From Brachybacterium paraconglomeratum (GTDB taxonomy: Bacteria; Actinomycetota; Actinomycetes; Actinomycetales; Dermabacteraceae): a stretch of DNA of 64,000 nt. The notes under the pieces are model-generated. The model was not told where the DNA came from and ran no database searches. It saw only the letters and a list, made by a program, of their open reading frames with translations. The stretch spans positions 744,001-808,000 of the forward strand of contig NZ_ML133851.1 of the NCBI RefSeq assembly GCF_003994255.1, read 5' to 3'. Below are positions 17,317 through 25,238 of this stretch, piece after piece. Position 1 is the stretch's first letter, and each line of letters opens with the position of its first letter. The translations under genes were made by a program, and so were the position numbers.

Positions 17317-17852
17317 TCCCGCAGCTTGCCGCTGCGGGCGAGCTCCGGGTCGGTGCAGGAGGAGAGGTCGAAGCAGCAGGGGCGGCGCGAGCCGTTGCGG
17401 AGCTTGTCGATGGAGACGTCGACCCTCTTCGCGCGGGTGCTCTCGCTGCGGGTCGAGCCGACCCAGCGCACCCACTCCCAGCGCGCCATCGGGGTGAGCG
17501 ACGGCCAGGTCTCGGCGAGGTCGTCGGCGTCCTCGAGCGCGGCGGCGAGGTCGGCGGGGACCTCCGGCTCGGGCCAGTCCTTCGTGGTGGTGAGTGTGAA
17601 CTCGACGGTGCTGCCCTCGCTCGCGCCGAGAGCGCCGACGAGCTCCGCGTCGAGGTCGATCCAGTGCCCCTTGCGCCCGTCGGGCTCGACGACGGTGTCA
17701 CGCTCCTGACCGCCGAGCACGGCATGCACGGCGACCTGCCCGCGGGAGGGCAGCTGCGCGCTCGCCTCCTCGGGCAGCGGCAGGATCAGCCGCTCGTCGA
17801 TCGCGCGCACCTGGGCGGTGCCGGTGACGGTGACGGGTGCCTTCGGGGCCAT
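17313..17852 (-). CDS. YdeI/OmpD-associated family protein with DUF1905-like domain
   Basis: Cytoplasmic protein of 179 aa in two parts. The N-terminal ~90 residues form a beta-barrel-like DUF1905-type domain (VTVTGTAQVRAIDERLILPLP, described here by its start VTVTGTAQVRAI). The C-terminus has the YdeI/OmpD-associated signature SLTPMARWEWVRWVGSTRS followed by RAKRVDVSIDKLRNG. That helical signature normally reads like HRREYVRWI...TRARRI. The family is linked loosely to stress or bacteriocin protection, but its molecular role is unclear. A Cys-Cys pair occurs near residue 158. First of a two-gene unit with the lipoprotein; 1 nt separates it from pheA upstream. Confidence 0.82.
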   Translation of the reverse strand: MAPKAPVTVTGTAQVRAIDERLILPLPEEASAQLPSRGQVAVHAVLGGQERDTVVEPDGRKGHWIDLDAELVGALGASEGSTVEFTLTTTKDWPEPEVPADLAAALEDADDLAETWPSLTPMARWEWVRWVGSTRSESTRAKRVDVSIDKLRNGSRRPCCFDLSSCTDPELARSGKLRE

Positions 17853-17853
17853 C

Positions 17854-18831
17854 TCAGATCTCCGTGGTCGGATCGGCGGGGGTGATCATGCCGGTGAGGC
17901 GCTCGAGCCAGTCGTGCGCCTCGTCGTAGGCGCCGTCGGCGAAGTCCTCGCGCACCTCGGGCTGCTCGCCATCGACCCGCGGGTAGGAGCCGAGGTAGTG
18001 CACCACCGGGCAGAGCCGGTGCAGGGAGCGCAGCGCCGCGGAGACCCGACGGTCCTCGATGTGCCCCTCGAGGTCGAGGGAGAAGGAGTACCGGCCCAGG
18101 AAGTCGCCGACGGGCCGGGACTCGATCCGGGACATGTTCACGCCGTTGGAACCGAGGATCTCGAGCGCCTCGAGCAGGGCGCCGGAGCGGTTGTGCGGCA
18201 GCTGGATCACGACGGTGGTCTTGTCGGAGCCGGTGCGGGCGGGGATCCGCCCCTCGCGGGTGACGAGCACGAAGCGGGTGATCGCGCCGGCATGGTCCTC
18301 GATTCCCTCGGCGAGGACGGTGAGGCCGAAGTGCTCCGCGGCCAGCGGCGAGCAGACCGCGGCGCGGCCCCAGGCCTCGTCCTCGCTCATGCTCGCGAGG
18401 TCACGGGCCGCGGCAGCGGTCGAGGAGGCGGCGGCGATGTTCGCGCCGGGCACGTTGCTGCGCAGCCATCCCTGCACCTGCGCCTGGGCGTGCGGGTGGG
18501 AGGAGACGGTGGTCAGCTGCTCGAGCGCGGTCTGCTCGCGGGCGGCGAGCACGAAGGTGATCTGCACGGTCTGCTCGGCGACGATCGTGATGGAGTCGGT
18601 CGCGGCGAGCACATCTAGGGTTCCGGAGACGCCGCCCTCGACGGAGTTCTCGATCGGCGCCATGAGCGCGTCGATGTCCCCGGCGATCAGGTCGGTGGTG
18701 GCGGTGGCGACCGAGGCGAAGGGCACCAGCTCGGGCTCCGTGGCCCGGAACTCCTCGGGGATCTCCGTGAGCGCCTGGAGCAGTGCCTGGTGGGTGAAGG
18801 TCGTCTCGGGACCGAGAAATCCGTACCGCAT
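17854..18831 (-). CDS. pheA: Prephenate dehydratase
   Basis: Converts prephenate to phenylpyruvate in phenylalanine synthesis. The catalytic domain (residues 1-~185) opens with YGFLGPETTFTHQA and includes PIENSVEGGV, SHPHAQAQ and DHAGAITRF (threonine/phenylalanine active-site TRF). The regulatory ACT domain (~200-280) has NRSGALLEALEILGSNGVNMSRIESRP, here cited only by its ends NRSGALLEAL and NMSRIESRP, where ESRP is the phenylalanine-binding motif. A C-terminal tail of ~45 aa follows. The length of 325 aa is typical of actinobacterial stand-alone enzymes. ATG 18831 lies 6 nt after TACCCT, suggesting a leaderless mRNA, and the YdeI-like gene follows after one nucleotide. Confidence 0.95.
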   Translation of the reverse strand: MRYGFLGPETTFTHQALLQALTEIPEEFRATEPELVPFASVATATTDLIAGDIDALMAPIENSVEGGVSGTLDVLAATDSITIVAEQTVQITFVLAAREQTALEQLTTVSSHPHAQAQVQGWLRSNVPGANIAAASSTAAAARDLASMSEDEAWGRAAVCSPLAAEHFGLTVLAEGIEDHAGAITRFVLVTREGRIPARTGSDKTTVVIQLPHNRSGALLEALEILGSNGVNMSRIESRPVGDFLGRYSFSLDLEGHIEDRRVSAALRSLHRLCPVVHYLGSYPRVDGEQPEVREDFADGAYDEAHDWLERLTGMITPADPTTEI

Positions 18832-18837
18832 GAGGGA

Positions 18838-18843
18838 AGGGTA
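18838..18843 (-). promoter_or_regulatory. -10-like element for leaderless pheA
   Basis: TACCCT on the minus strand ends 6 nt before the pheA ATG; no ribosome site intervenes. Confidence 0.5.
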
Positions 18844-18895
18844 CTCGGGTGCCGATGCCCGGTGCGGGGCCCGGTCACGGTGGCCGAGCTGGGCG

Positions 18896-18920
18896 GAGAC
18901 GGGCAGGGCATCCCCGTCTC
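18896..18920 (-). terminator. Hairpin at the end of the DUF222/HNH gene
   Basis: GAGACGGG and CCCGTCTC form an 8-bp stem with a 9-nt loop, overlapping the last bases of the HNH gene and ahead of pheA. There is no T-tract, so termination is only plausible. Confidence 0.4.
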
Positions 18921-20550
18921 AGAACGGCGGGCCCTGCTCCCAGTACGCGCGGTTCTCCTCATCGGGGTCGGGCGGTGGGTCGTGCAGGGGGTCCGCCGGT
19001 CCCCATTCCTGCAGGATCCGGTCGATCTCGCCGATCGCCTGCATCTGGTCGAGGTCCCGGTGCCAGCAGAACTCCTCCCACGACTCCATGAGCGCCTTCG
19101 CGTGGTGGGGCGCGGCGAGGTCACCACGGGGTGCGACGCGGGTGGTGATCAGGGCCGGGGAGCCGACCGTCCAGGTGGTGGCGCCGTCGGGCTCGCGCAC
19201 GGGATCGATGCGCCCGGCGGTCTTCAGATCGTGGTGCCTCCAGTCGAGGCGGTGGAGGTTGTGGAGGCTGGTCGGTCCGCCGCGGGCGGGATCGGCGTGG
19301 TCGAACTCCTCGATGTGGTCGTTCTCGGCGTCGTCGGTGGTGGTGTGCGTGCAGCAGGGGGCGGCGCAGCGCGGGTGCAGGAGCCGCAGATGCTCCACCT
19401 GCTCGGCGGAGGGGCGGTAGCGCTCAGCGGGCAGCGGGAGGAATCCGCCGTCCGCGGGGTCGGCGAGGACGCGGTGCCAGACGGGCTCGGCGGCGGCGAG
19501 GTCGCGGGCCATCTGCGCGGGCAGCGGGTGGATCCCGTCGTACAGGGCCGGGGTATCGCTGAGACCCATCAGGGTGAGCACGGGGACGACGACGTTCACG
19601 CGGTGCCGCGGCGCGGGGATCTCGACCCCGCCGGTGTCGAGCTCGGTGCGCAGGAGGGTCGCATAGCGCAGCGCCGCCTGGCTCATGGTCTTTCCGTCGC
19701 GGGCCACGTCCCCGTCGAGGTCGAAGGGGATCGGCTCGCCCTGTTCGAGGGCGCGGCGCTGCCGGGCCTGGACGGTCTTCGCGGAGCGGTCGAGGCGCCG
19801 GGCGAGATCGAGGATCTCGGGGATCGGGCCGGTGATGCGCAGGCAGGCGGTGCCGTCGTCGTGCAAGGAGTTCTCGAGGGACACGTCGCGCAGCGACTCG
19901 GGCCGCGGGGCGCTCATCTCGCGCTCGAACCAGGAGCGCAGCTGGCGCAGCTCGTCACGGAAGCGGTCCGCAGGCACAGAGGCGAGATCCCAGGAGGCGA
20001 CGATCTCGTCGACCTGGGCGCGCTGGACGACGGTGAGGTCGCGGACCGCCTTCAGCATGCGCGTGTGCCATTCGACGGGCATGTCCCCGGCGGTGAGACG
20101 CGCGAAGGTCGCGGGCATCTCGGTGACGGCGGTGTGCGCGTCCGCGATCCGATAGGAGGCGATCGCGGTGGTGGTGCGGGTCGCGATCGCGACGGCGAGG
20201 CTGCGCTCCTCGCGGTCGTCGTCGAGGTCGGGGTCCTCGTGGTCGATCCAGAAGGGGGCGAGGTCGGCGAGCCGGCGCGCGTGGCGCCTGGAGTCCTCCC
20301 GCTCCTCCTCGAGCAGGCGGGCGATCGTGCGGGCGTCGGAGCTCGCTGGCTCGACGTGCCCGCGGCGCAGCAGGGAGTCCTCGGTGAGGCGGGTGCGGGC
20401 ACGGACGCGTGGACGGGGCGGGGCCGTCGCGGTGCGCGGCACACGGCCGTGCGAGGCGGGAGCGCGGGAGGCCGACGGTCGGGCCGACGAACTGCGCGAG
20501 GACCGCGTAGAGGCGGGAGACGGCACGGAGCGGTGGTCCGTCGTGGTCAT
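18919..20550 (-). CDS. DUF222 / HNH endonuclease domain protein (13E12-repeat type)
   Basis: Protein of 543 aa. A Ser/Arg/Pro-rich disordered N-terminus (~1-50) precedes a DUF222 helical domain (~60-330, including ARRLDRSAKTVQARQRRALEQG, of which the core is AKTVQARQRRALEQG). The C-terminus has an HNH-type zinc/metal site: CAAPCCTH, ENDHIEEFDH, GPTSLHNLHRLDWRHHDLKT. Such proteins occur in many copies in actinobacterial genomes and are suspected nucleases of unknown purpose, sometimes mobile. Start ATG 20550 has AGGAGG at 8 nt; a GTG at 20559 lies within that site. Transcribed alone, with a 168-nt upstream gap containing an inverted repeat. Confidence 0.88.
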   Translation of the reverse strand: MTTTDHRSVPSPASTRSSRSSSARPSASRAPASHGRVPRTATAPPRPRVRARTRLTEDSLLRRGHVEPASSDARTIARLLEEEREDSRRHARRLADLAPFWIDHEDPDLDDDREERSLAVAIATRTTTAIASYRIADAHTAVTEMPATFARLTAGDMPVEWHTRMLKAVRDLTVVQRAQVDEIVASWDLASVPADRFRDELRQLRSWFEREMSAPRPESLRDVSLENSLHDDGTACLRITGPIPEILDLARRLDRSAKTVQARQRRALEQGEPIPFDLDGDVARDGKTMSQAALRYATLLRTELDTGGVEIPAPRHRVNVVVPVLTLMGLSDTPALYDGIHPLPAQMARDLAAAEPVWHRVLADPADGGFLPLPAERYRPSAEQVEHLRLLHPRCAAPCCTHTTTDDAENDHIEEFDHADPARGGPTSLHNLHRLDWRHHDLKTAGRIDPVREPDGATTWTVGSPALITTRVAPRGDLAAPHHAKALMESWEEFCWHRDLDQMQAIGEIDRILQEWGPADPLHDPPPDPDEENRAYWEQGPPF

Positions 20551-20593
20551 CGGCCCCACCTCCTCGTGGACTCGTCATCGAAGCCGCTGATCC

Positions 20594-20617
20594 GGGTGTT
20601 CCTGCTGGTCAACACCC
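20594..20617. promoter_or_regulatory. Inverted repeat upstream of the HNH gene
   Basis: Perfect 7-bp arms GGGTGTT and AACACCC separated by 10 nt, 44 nt upstream of the HNH start. On the minus strand TTGACC (20612-20607), a possible -35 box, lies within it, so it could be an operator. A weak terminator for the GNAT gene is less likely because that gene reads away. Confidence 0.4.
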
Positions 20618-20718
20618 TACGGACCCACCCTGACATTCGAAGCGCCCGACCGCCACGGACCGACGGGAGATGTGGATCCGGAGGCGATGTGGAGGAACGG
20701 TCGAAACGCCGATCGAGG

Positions 20719-21240
20719 TCAGCTCCCCCGCAGGTCCAGCACCCAGCGCTCCGCCTGACGGCTGCCGCCCGCGGGGTGCGCGACGAGCGCGCCCGTCGGC
20801 CGGGCGTCGAGAGTGCGGGCGACGGTCTGCGAGGCGATGTTGTCCGGGGCGATCAGGAGCACGGCCTCCTGCAGAGTCGTGCCGCGCTCCGACGGCAGAC
20901 CCCGCGCCCGCTCGACGAGAGCCGCCGCGAGCGGTGCCCCGAGGCCGCGCCCGCGTGCGCCCGGCAGCAGCCAGTAGGTCAGCGCCACCTGGCCCGGTCC
21001 GAGTCCTGGCGCGAGGCGGTTCAGCCCTCCCCCGCCGAGCAGCCGGCCGCTGCCCTCCTCGAGCGCGGCGAACTCGACCACCGGACCGTCCTCGCGCCAG
21101 CGCGCGCAGCGGGCGAGGAACTCCTCGAGGCGCTCTCGGTCCCAGGGGCGGCCGATGATCTCCCTGGCCAGCGCCTCGTCCTGGCCGGTGAGGATCTCCT
21201 CGGCATGCCCCGGGCCCAGGCGCTCGAGACGGATCCTCAC
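20719..21240 (-). CDS. GNAT-family N-acetyltransferase
   Basis: Acetyltransferase of 173 aa of the RimJ/RimL-like GNAT group, transferring acetyl from acetyl-CoA to an amino group of unknown substrate. It opens with IRLERLGPGHAEEIL, has VALTYWLLPGARGRGLGAPLAAAL (acetyl-CoA pyrophosphate loop RGRGLGA at ~108-114) and NIASQTVARTL near the C-terminus, where family members have the asparagine motif. Start GTG 21240 overlaps another GTG and lies 31 nt after the GntR stop. A 12-codon ORF starting at 21275 overlaps the GntR stop and may couple translation. Operon with the GntR gene. Confidence 0.85.
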   Translation of the reverse strand: MRIRLERLGPGHAEEILTGQDEALAREIIGRPWDRERLEEFLARCARWREDGPVVEFAALEEGSGRLLGGGGLNRLAPGLGPGQVALTYWLLPGARGRGLGAPLAAALVERARGLPSERGTTLQEAVLLIAPDNIASQTVARTLDARPTGALVAHPAGGSRQAERWVLDLRGS

Positions 21241-21271
21241 ACCAGGCCCGGCTCCGGACCGTCCTGCGCGT

Positions 21272-21679
21272 TCATCGGCTCCCGCCCGCGCTCTCCCCCG
21301 CGAGCACCGCCCGCACGGTCGCGAGGATCTCGACGTCGCGGGCGCCGCGGGTGCGGGCCTCGGCGACGGGGCCGGCGAACAGGGAGAGCAGCGCCGGATC
21401 GACGGGTCCGCCGTCCTCGCGCTCGGCGGTCTCGGCCTCCCGTCGGGCGTTCTCCACGGCGCCGGGAGCGATCGTCGTGCCCGCGCCGCGGCGGGTGACG
21501 ATGATCTGAGTCTCCTCGAGCATCTTGTAGGCGCGGGCGACGGTGCCGGCGGCGAGGCCGAGGTCCGCGGCATGCGCCCGGATGGCGGGGAGCCGGTCGC
21601 CGGGCCTGAGCTCGCCGCCGCGCACCTGCTCGACGATCTCGCGGCGGACCTGCTCGTACGGGGGCTGGGGTGAGGGCAT
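21272..21679 (-). CDS. GntR-family transcriptional regulator (short YtrA-like form)
   Basis: Regulator of 135 aa. The winged helix spans residues ~8-75 (YEQVRREIVEQVRGGELRPGD at the front, here cited as EQVRGGELRPGD; AADLGLAAGTVARAYKMLEE as recognition region, core AAGTVARAYKML). A helical C-terminal tail (~80-130) with no ligand-binding domain follows, the length seen in YtrA-like members. ATG 21679 lies 6 nt after TATCGT, so the mRNA is probably leaderless. It is followed by a GNAT gene, which it may control. Divergent from a large membrane protein gene. Confidence 0.87.
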   Translation of the reverse strand: MPSPQPPYEQVRREIVEQVRGGELRPGDRLPAIRAHAADLGLAAGTVARAYKMLEETQIIVTRRGAGTTIAPGAVENARREAETAEREDGGPVDPALLSLFAGPVAEARTRGARDVEILATVRAVLAGESAGGSR

Positions 21680-21758
21680 GAGGACACGATAGGCGGAGGA
21701 CGTGGAGGCCTCGTGCACGTCACGGCCGGTGTCGAGGACCGCCCCGTAGCATCGGAGC
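21680..21758. promoter_or_regulatory. Back-to-back leaderless promoters, GntR / membrane protein
   Basis: Minus strand TATCGT (21691-21686) ends 6 nt before the GntR ATG; plus strand TAGCAT (21747-21752) ends 6 nt before GTG 21759. A 79-nt divergent region with no clear operator repeat. Confidence 0.5.
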
Positions 21759-23753
21759 GTGCCCGCCTCCCCCGCCCGCTCCGCCTCCCCGGCCCTCGCC
21801 CGCACCCTCCGGGTGCTGCTGCTCGCACTCCTCGCCGCGCTCGCGCTGCTGCCGGGCGCCTCCGCACGGGCCGATGGCGGCGCGGAGGCCGACGCACCCG
21901 TGCGCCTGGTGATCGCGACCGCAGGTCTGACCTGGGAGGACATCGACGCGGAGAGCACGCCGACGCTCCAGTGCCTCGCGGACCGCTCCGGCGGCGGCGC
22001 CATGAACACCACCTCCACCACCGTCGTCTCCACGAAGCGGCAGGGACTCGAGACGCTGCACACCGGCTACCGGGGCCTGGCCGAGGAGGCGCCGCGCACC
22101 AGCGGCATCCCCACCCCGCCGACGGACCAGTGGGAGCAGCTGCCGGGAGAGGTGACCGAGACCGACGACCCCGCCGCCGTCGCCGGCGCGCTCCAGGACG
22201 GGGACGTGGTCGAGCTGATCGCCCCGTCGGTCCCCGACCACGACGACCCCTCGCGCGAGCAGGCGCTCACGGAGCTCGACGGCGCCGTCGCCGCGGCGCT
22301 CGAGGAGCTCGGCGGCTGCGAGGCCACAGGCCTGCCGCGCACCCTGCTGGTCTCCGTCGCCGCGACCGACCCCGAGCATCCCGAGGAGGTCGAGCGCACC
22401 GGCGCGGTCGCCTCCCGCACCGTCGGCCTGCAGGTCGCGATGGACACCGCCCTGCCCGGCCAGGCCCTCACCTCCGGCGCCACCAAGCAGACCGGCGTCG
22501 TGATGATCACCGACGTGGTCGCGACCGTGCTCTCCTCCCACGACGCGAGCGCCGACGGGCTGATCCCCGGCCAGCCCTTCCGCGGCACCGACAGCGACGA
22601 CGCGCAGCAGCTCGCCTGGGACCGCTCCGAGGCGGCCCGGCTGGTGGATGCCGCGACCGTCCCCGCGCTCGGGTCCTGGCTCGCCCTCGGCGTGATCGGC
22701 CTCGTGATCGTGCTGGTCCCGGCGCTCGCCCGACGCCGGTGCCTCGCCGCCGTCGGCCGCGCACTCGCGGCGGTCGCGCCGCTCGCGCTGCCGGTGGGGC
22801 TGTGCGCCTCGCTGGTGCCGTGGTGGCGGGCCGACAGTCCGACGCTCGCCCTGGCGGGCGTGGTGTGGGGCGGGTGCGCGTTGCTGTCCGTGCTCGTGCT
22901 CGCCGGGCCCTGGCGCCGCAGCCGCTTCGGCCCCGTCGGCGTCTCCGCGGCGCTGGTCGCGGGGATCATCCTGGCCGAGTCCGCGGTCGGGTCGCGACTG
23001 CAGCTCTCCTCCCCGCTCGGGGCGCAGCCGATCTCCGGCGGGCGCTTCTACGGGCTCTCCAACCACCTCTTCGGGATGGTGCTGGCCGCGGCGATGATGG
23101 CGCTGCTGTGCCTGTTCACGGCGGTGCGCACGCCCCGGGCGCGGGTGCTGTGGACCGTCGGCGTCGGGCTCGCGGTCGCCGCGGTGTGCGTCGCGCCGTC
23201 GATGGGTGCGGACTTCGGCTCGGGCCTCGCCACGGTCCCGGCCTTCGGCCTGCTCGCGCTGCTCGTCTCCGGGATCCGGCTGCGGGTGTGGCACGTGCTC
23301 GCCCTCGGCGTCGGCGGGGCGGCGGCGGTGCTGTCGGTGTCCTTCCTGGACTGGCTGCGGCCGCCCGAGGACCGCACCCACCTGGGGCGCTTCATCGACG
23401 AGCTGCTCAGCGGCGAGCTGCTCTCCGTGATCGTGCGCAAGCTCGCCCAGAACATCGCCATGGCCACCGGGTACTGGGCGCTCGCGCTGGTGCTGGTGCT
23501 CGCGGTGCTCGCCTCGATCGCGATCCTCATGCCGCGCCGACTGCGGTGGCGGCGGCTCGCCGCGCTCGATGCGGCCCAGCCCGTCGCGCACCGGGTGCGG
23601 ATCGCGCTCGTGGTCGGGGCGTGGGTGGGCTACGCCGTCAACGACACCGGGCCGGTGCTGATCGCCGCGATGCTCGGGATCTGGCTCGCGCTGCTGCCGC
23701 CGACGCTGCCGGACCCGCTCCCGGCCGGCAGGACGACGGAGCAGCGCGTCTGA
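21759..23753 (+). CDS. Large membrane protein with extracytoplasmic N-terminal domain
   Basis: Unrecognised 664-aa protein. A signal-like hydrophobic segment (~17-38) is followed by an exported domain of about 260 aa (APVRLVIATAGLTWEDID; TPTLQCLADRSGGGAMNTT; MITDVVATVL at ~250), whose layout recalls alkaline-phosphatase-like proteins in which a threonine/serine after a short loop would be the nucleophile. About 10 transmembrane helices then fill residues ~305-650, with SGGRFYGLSNHLFG and GADFGSG as conserved-looking loops. Such architecture occurs in actinobacterial envelope proteins of unknown role. GTG 21759 lies 6 nt after TAGCAT, hence probably leaderless. It ends directly against the convergent glycosyltransferase stop (23753/23754). 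Confidence 0.75.
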   Translation: MPASPARSASPALARTLRVLLLALLAALALLPGASARADGGAEADAPVRLVIATAGLTWEDIDAESTPTLQCLADRSGGGAMNTTSTTVVSTKRQGLETLHTGYRGLAEEAPRTSGIPTPPTDQWEQLPGEVTETDDPAAVAGALQDGDVVELIAPSVPDHDDPSREQALTELDGAVAAALEELGGCEATGLPRTLLVSVAATDPEHPEEVERTGAVASRTVGLQVAMDTALPGQALTSGATKQTGVVMITDVVATVLSSHDASADGLIPGQPFRGTDSDDAQQLAWDRSEAARLVDAATVPALGSWLALGVIGLVIVLVPALARRRCLAAVGRALAAVAPLALPVGLCASLVPWWRADSPTLALAGVVWGGCALLSVLVLAGPWRRSRFGPVGVSAALVAGIILAESAVGSRLQLSSPLGAQPISGGRFYGLSNHLFGMVLAAAMMALLCLFTAVRTPRARVLWTVGVGLAVAAVCVAPSMGADFGSGLATVPAFGLLALLVSGIRLRVWHVLALGVGGAAAVLSVSFLDWLRPPEDRTHLGRFIDELLSGELLSVIVRKLAQNIAMATGYWALALVLVLAVLASIAILMPRRLRWRRLAALDAAQPVAHRVRIALVVGAWVGYAVNDTGPVLIAAMLGIWLALLPPTLPDPLPAGRTTEQRV

Positions 23754-25238
23754 TCAGCTGTTCTCGGCGTCGACCGCGGCGTGCACGACCAGGGAGGTGT
23801 ACTCCTCGGGCGTGAGCGGCGCGGTGAGCGAGGCGGGGATCTGCGGCTCCCCCACCTGCAGGTGGGACGCGATGATGACCGCGTGCGCCGGCTCGAAGCG
23901 GCCCTCGACGGGCGCGGCGTCCAGCCGCTCGGCGAGCTGCTCGAGATCGGTGCCGGCGAGATAGACGATGTCGTCGGACGCGAAGTCGCCCTCGACCTTC
24001 AGGGCGCGCAGCAGCGCGTCGAGCTCGGCGGGGTCCACATCGCCCAGCGCCCGGGTCTCGTCGTCGGAGAACTCGCCGTCGACGGGGAGGTCGGCGAGGG
24101 TGAGCCGTCGCTGATCGGCCAGCTCGGCGTCCGGCTCGTCGAGGTCCGCGAGGCCGGCCCAGACCTTCGCCTCGTCGTGGTCGGCGCCGCCGACGGGGAG
24201 GGGTGCGGGGACTCCGGCCGACGGGGCGGCGGGCCGCTCGGGCTGCGGCTCCGCTGCTGCGTCCGCTTCCGTTCCGGGGCCGGTCCCCGTCGTCGGCGCC
24301 GTCTCCGGGATGACTGCCGACGGAGTCTCGGGCGCGGCGGCGTCCTGGCTCTCGGACGCCGTCGCCGGGAGGGCTTCGGGCGTCTCCGCCGCCGCGGCGT
24401 CCTCCTCCAGCTCCGGGCTCAGGTGGCGCGTGCGGGCGAGCGCGCGCAGCACGTCGCGGAGCTGCGCGGCGCGGTGCAGGCGGCCGCGCAGGTCGTTGCC
24501 GGTGGCGCGGTGGTGGAGATCGGCGGGGACCTCCTTGACCCAGAAGCCGGCGGTCAGCGCGTCGATCGTCAGCGAGGTCTCCACGCCCCAGCCGGGGGCG
24601 AGGGGCTGGCAGGCGTCCCAGGTCTCGCGGGTGATGCAGCGGGTGCCGGACAGCGGCTGCGTCGCCTCCCAGCCGGTCGCGCGGAGGATGCCGCGGCGGG
24701 CGGTGCGCACCACGACGCCCATCCCGCCGGCGCCCGACTGCGGCGGCAGCAGCGCGATCGCCATGTCGACGCCCTCGCCGAGGACCGCCTCGACCAGCGG
24801 CTGCGCGGCGGCGGCGCTCCCGCCCATGTCCGCATCGAGGAACAGCAGGGCGCGGGGCTCGGAGGCGCGGTCGTCGATCACGGGCAGCGGGCCGGTGTGG
24901 CCGGGCGAGCGGGGCTCGGCGTGCAGCTCCTCGGAGAAGCTCTCCCCGCCGTCGGCCCGCTCGGCGCCCTCCTGGATCGCGACCATCTGCGCGCCGGTCG
25001 CCATCGCCGCGGCCTTGCCGCGATTGGTCTTGTGCCGCACCACCAGGGCGTCGGCCCCCATCGCCACGGCGGAGGTGGCATCACTCGAGCCGTCGTCGAC
25101 GACGACCACCAGGTCGACCCCCGGGATCCCCCGGGCCGACGCGATGGTCGCCTCGATCCGCTCCGCCTCGTTCTTGGCGGGGATCACGACGGCGACCCGC
25201 TCGGGGCGGTGCGCCGTCAGCGGCCCCGCGGCGCTCAT
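23754..25238 (-). CDS. GT2-family glycosyltransferase with long C-terminal extension
   Basis: Protein of 494 aa. The N-terminal GT-A domain (~13-265) has VAVVIPAKNEAERIEATI, DLVVVVDDGSSDAT (UDP-sugar site), the LFLDADMGG metal-binding DxD-type motif and ETSLTIDALTAGFWVKEVPADL, resembling glucosyl-3-phosphoglycerate synthase-like GT2 enzymes. An Ala/Pro/Thr-rich linker (~285-365) leads to an acidic C-terminal domain with two similar helical units (LDALLRALKVEGDF and LEQLAERLDAAPVEGRF) and an EEYTSLVVHAAVD end. The acceptor is unknown. It overlaps the DUF5926 gene by 4 nt, and that pairing probably reflects a joint function. Confidence 0.82.
   Translation of the reverse strand: MSAAGPLTAHRPERVAVVIPAKNEAERIEATIASARGIPGVDLVVVVDDGSSDATSAVAMGADALVVRHKTNRGKAAAMATGAQMVAIQEGAERADGGESFSEELHAEPRSPGHTGPLPVIDDRASEPRALLFLDADMGGSAAAAQPLVEAVLGEGVDMAIALLPPQSGAGGMGVVVRTARRGILRATGWEATQPLSGTRCITRETWDACQPLAPGWGVETSLTIDALTAGFWVKEVPADLHHRATGNDLRGRLHRAAQLRDVLRALARTRHLSPELEEDAAAAETPEALPATASESQDAAAPETPSAVIPETAPTTGTGPGTEADAAAEPQPERPAAPSAGVPAPLPVGGADHDEAKVWAGLADLDEPDAELADQRRLTLADLPVDGEFSDDETRALGDVDPAELDALLRALKVEGDFASDDIVYLAGTDLEQLAERLDAAPVEGRFEPAHAVIIASHLQVGEPQIPASLTAPLTPEEYTSLVVHAAVDAENS

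Noticed and set aside
17317-17475. Upstream extension of the small lipoprotein gene to 17475
   Set aside because: The added residues are an arginine/leucine-rich shadow of the YdeI-like gene, and GTG 17316 gives a proper lipoprotein signal with a GTGA overlap.
18919-20550. DUF222/HNH gene considered as an intact mobile element or homing endonuclease
   Set aside because: No terminal repeats, target-site duplication, intron or interrupted host gene is visible around it.
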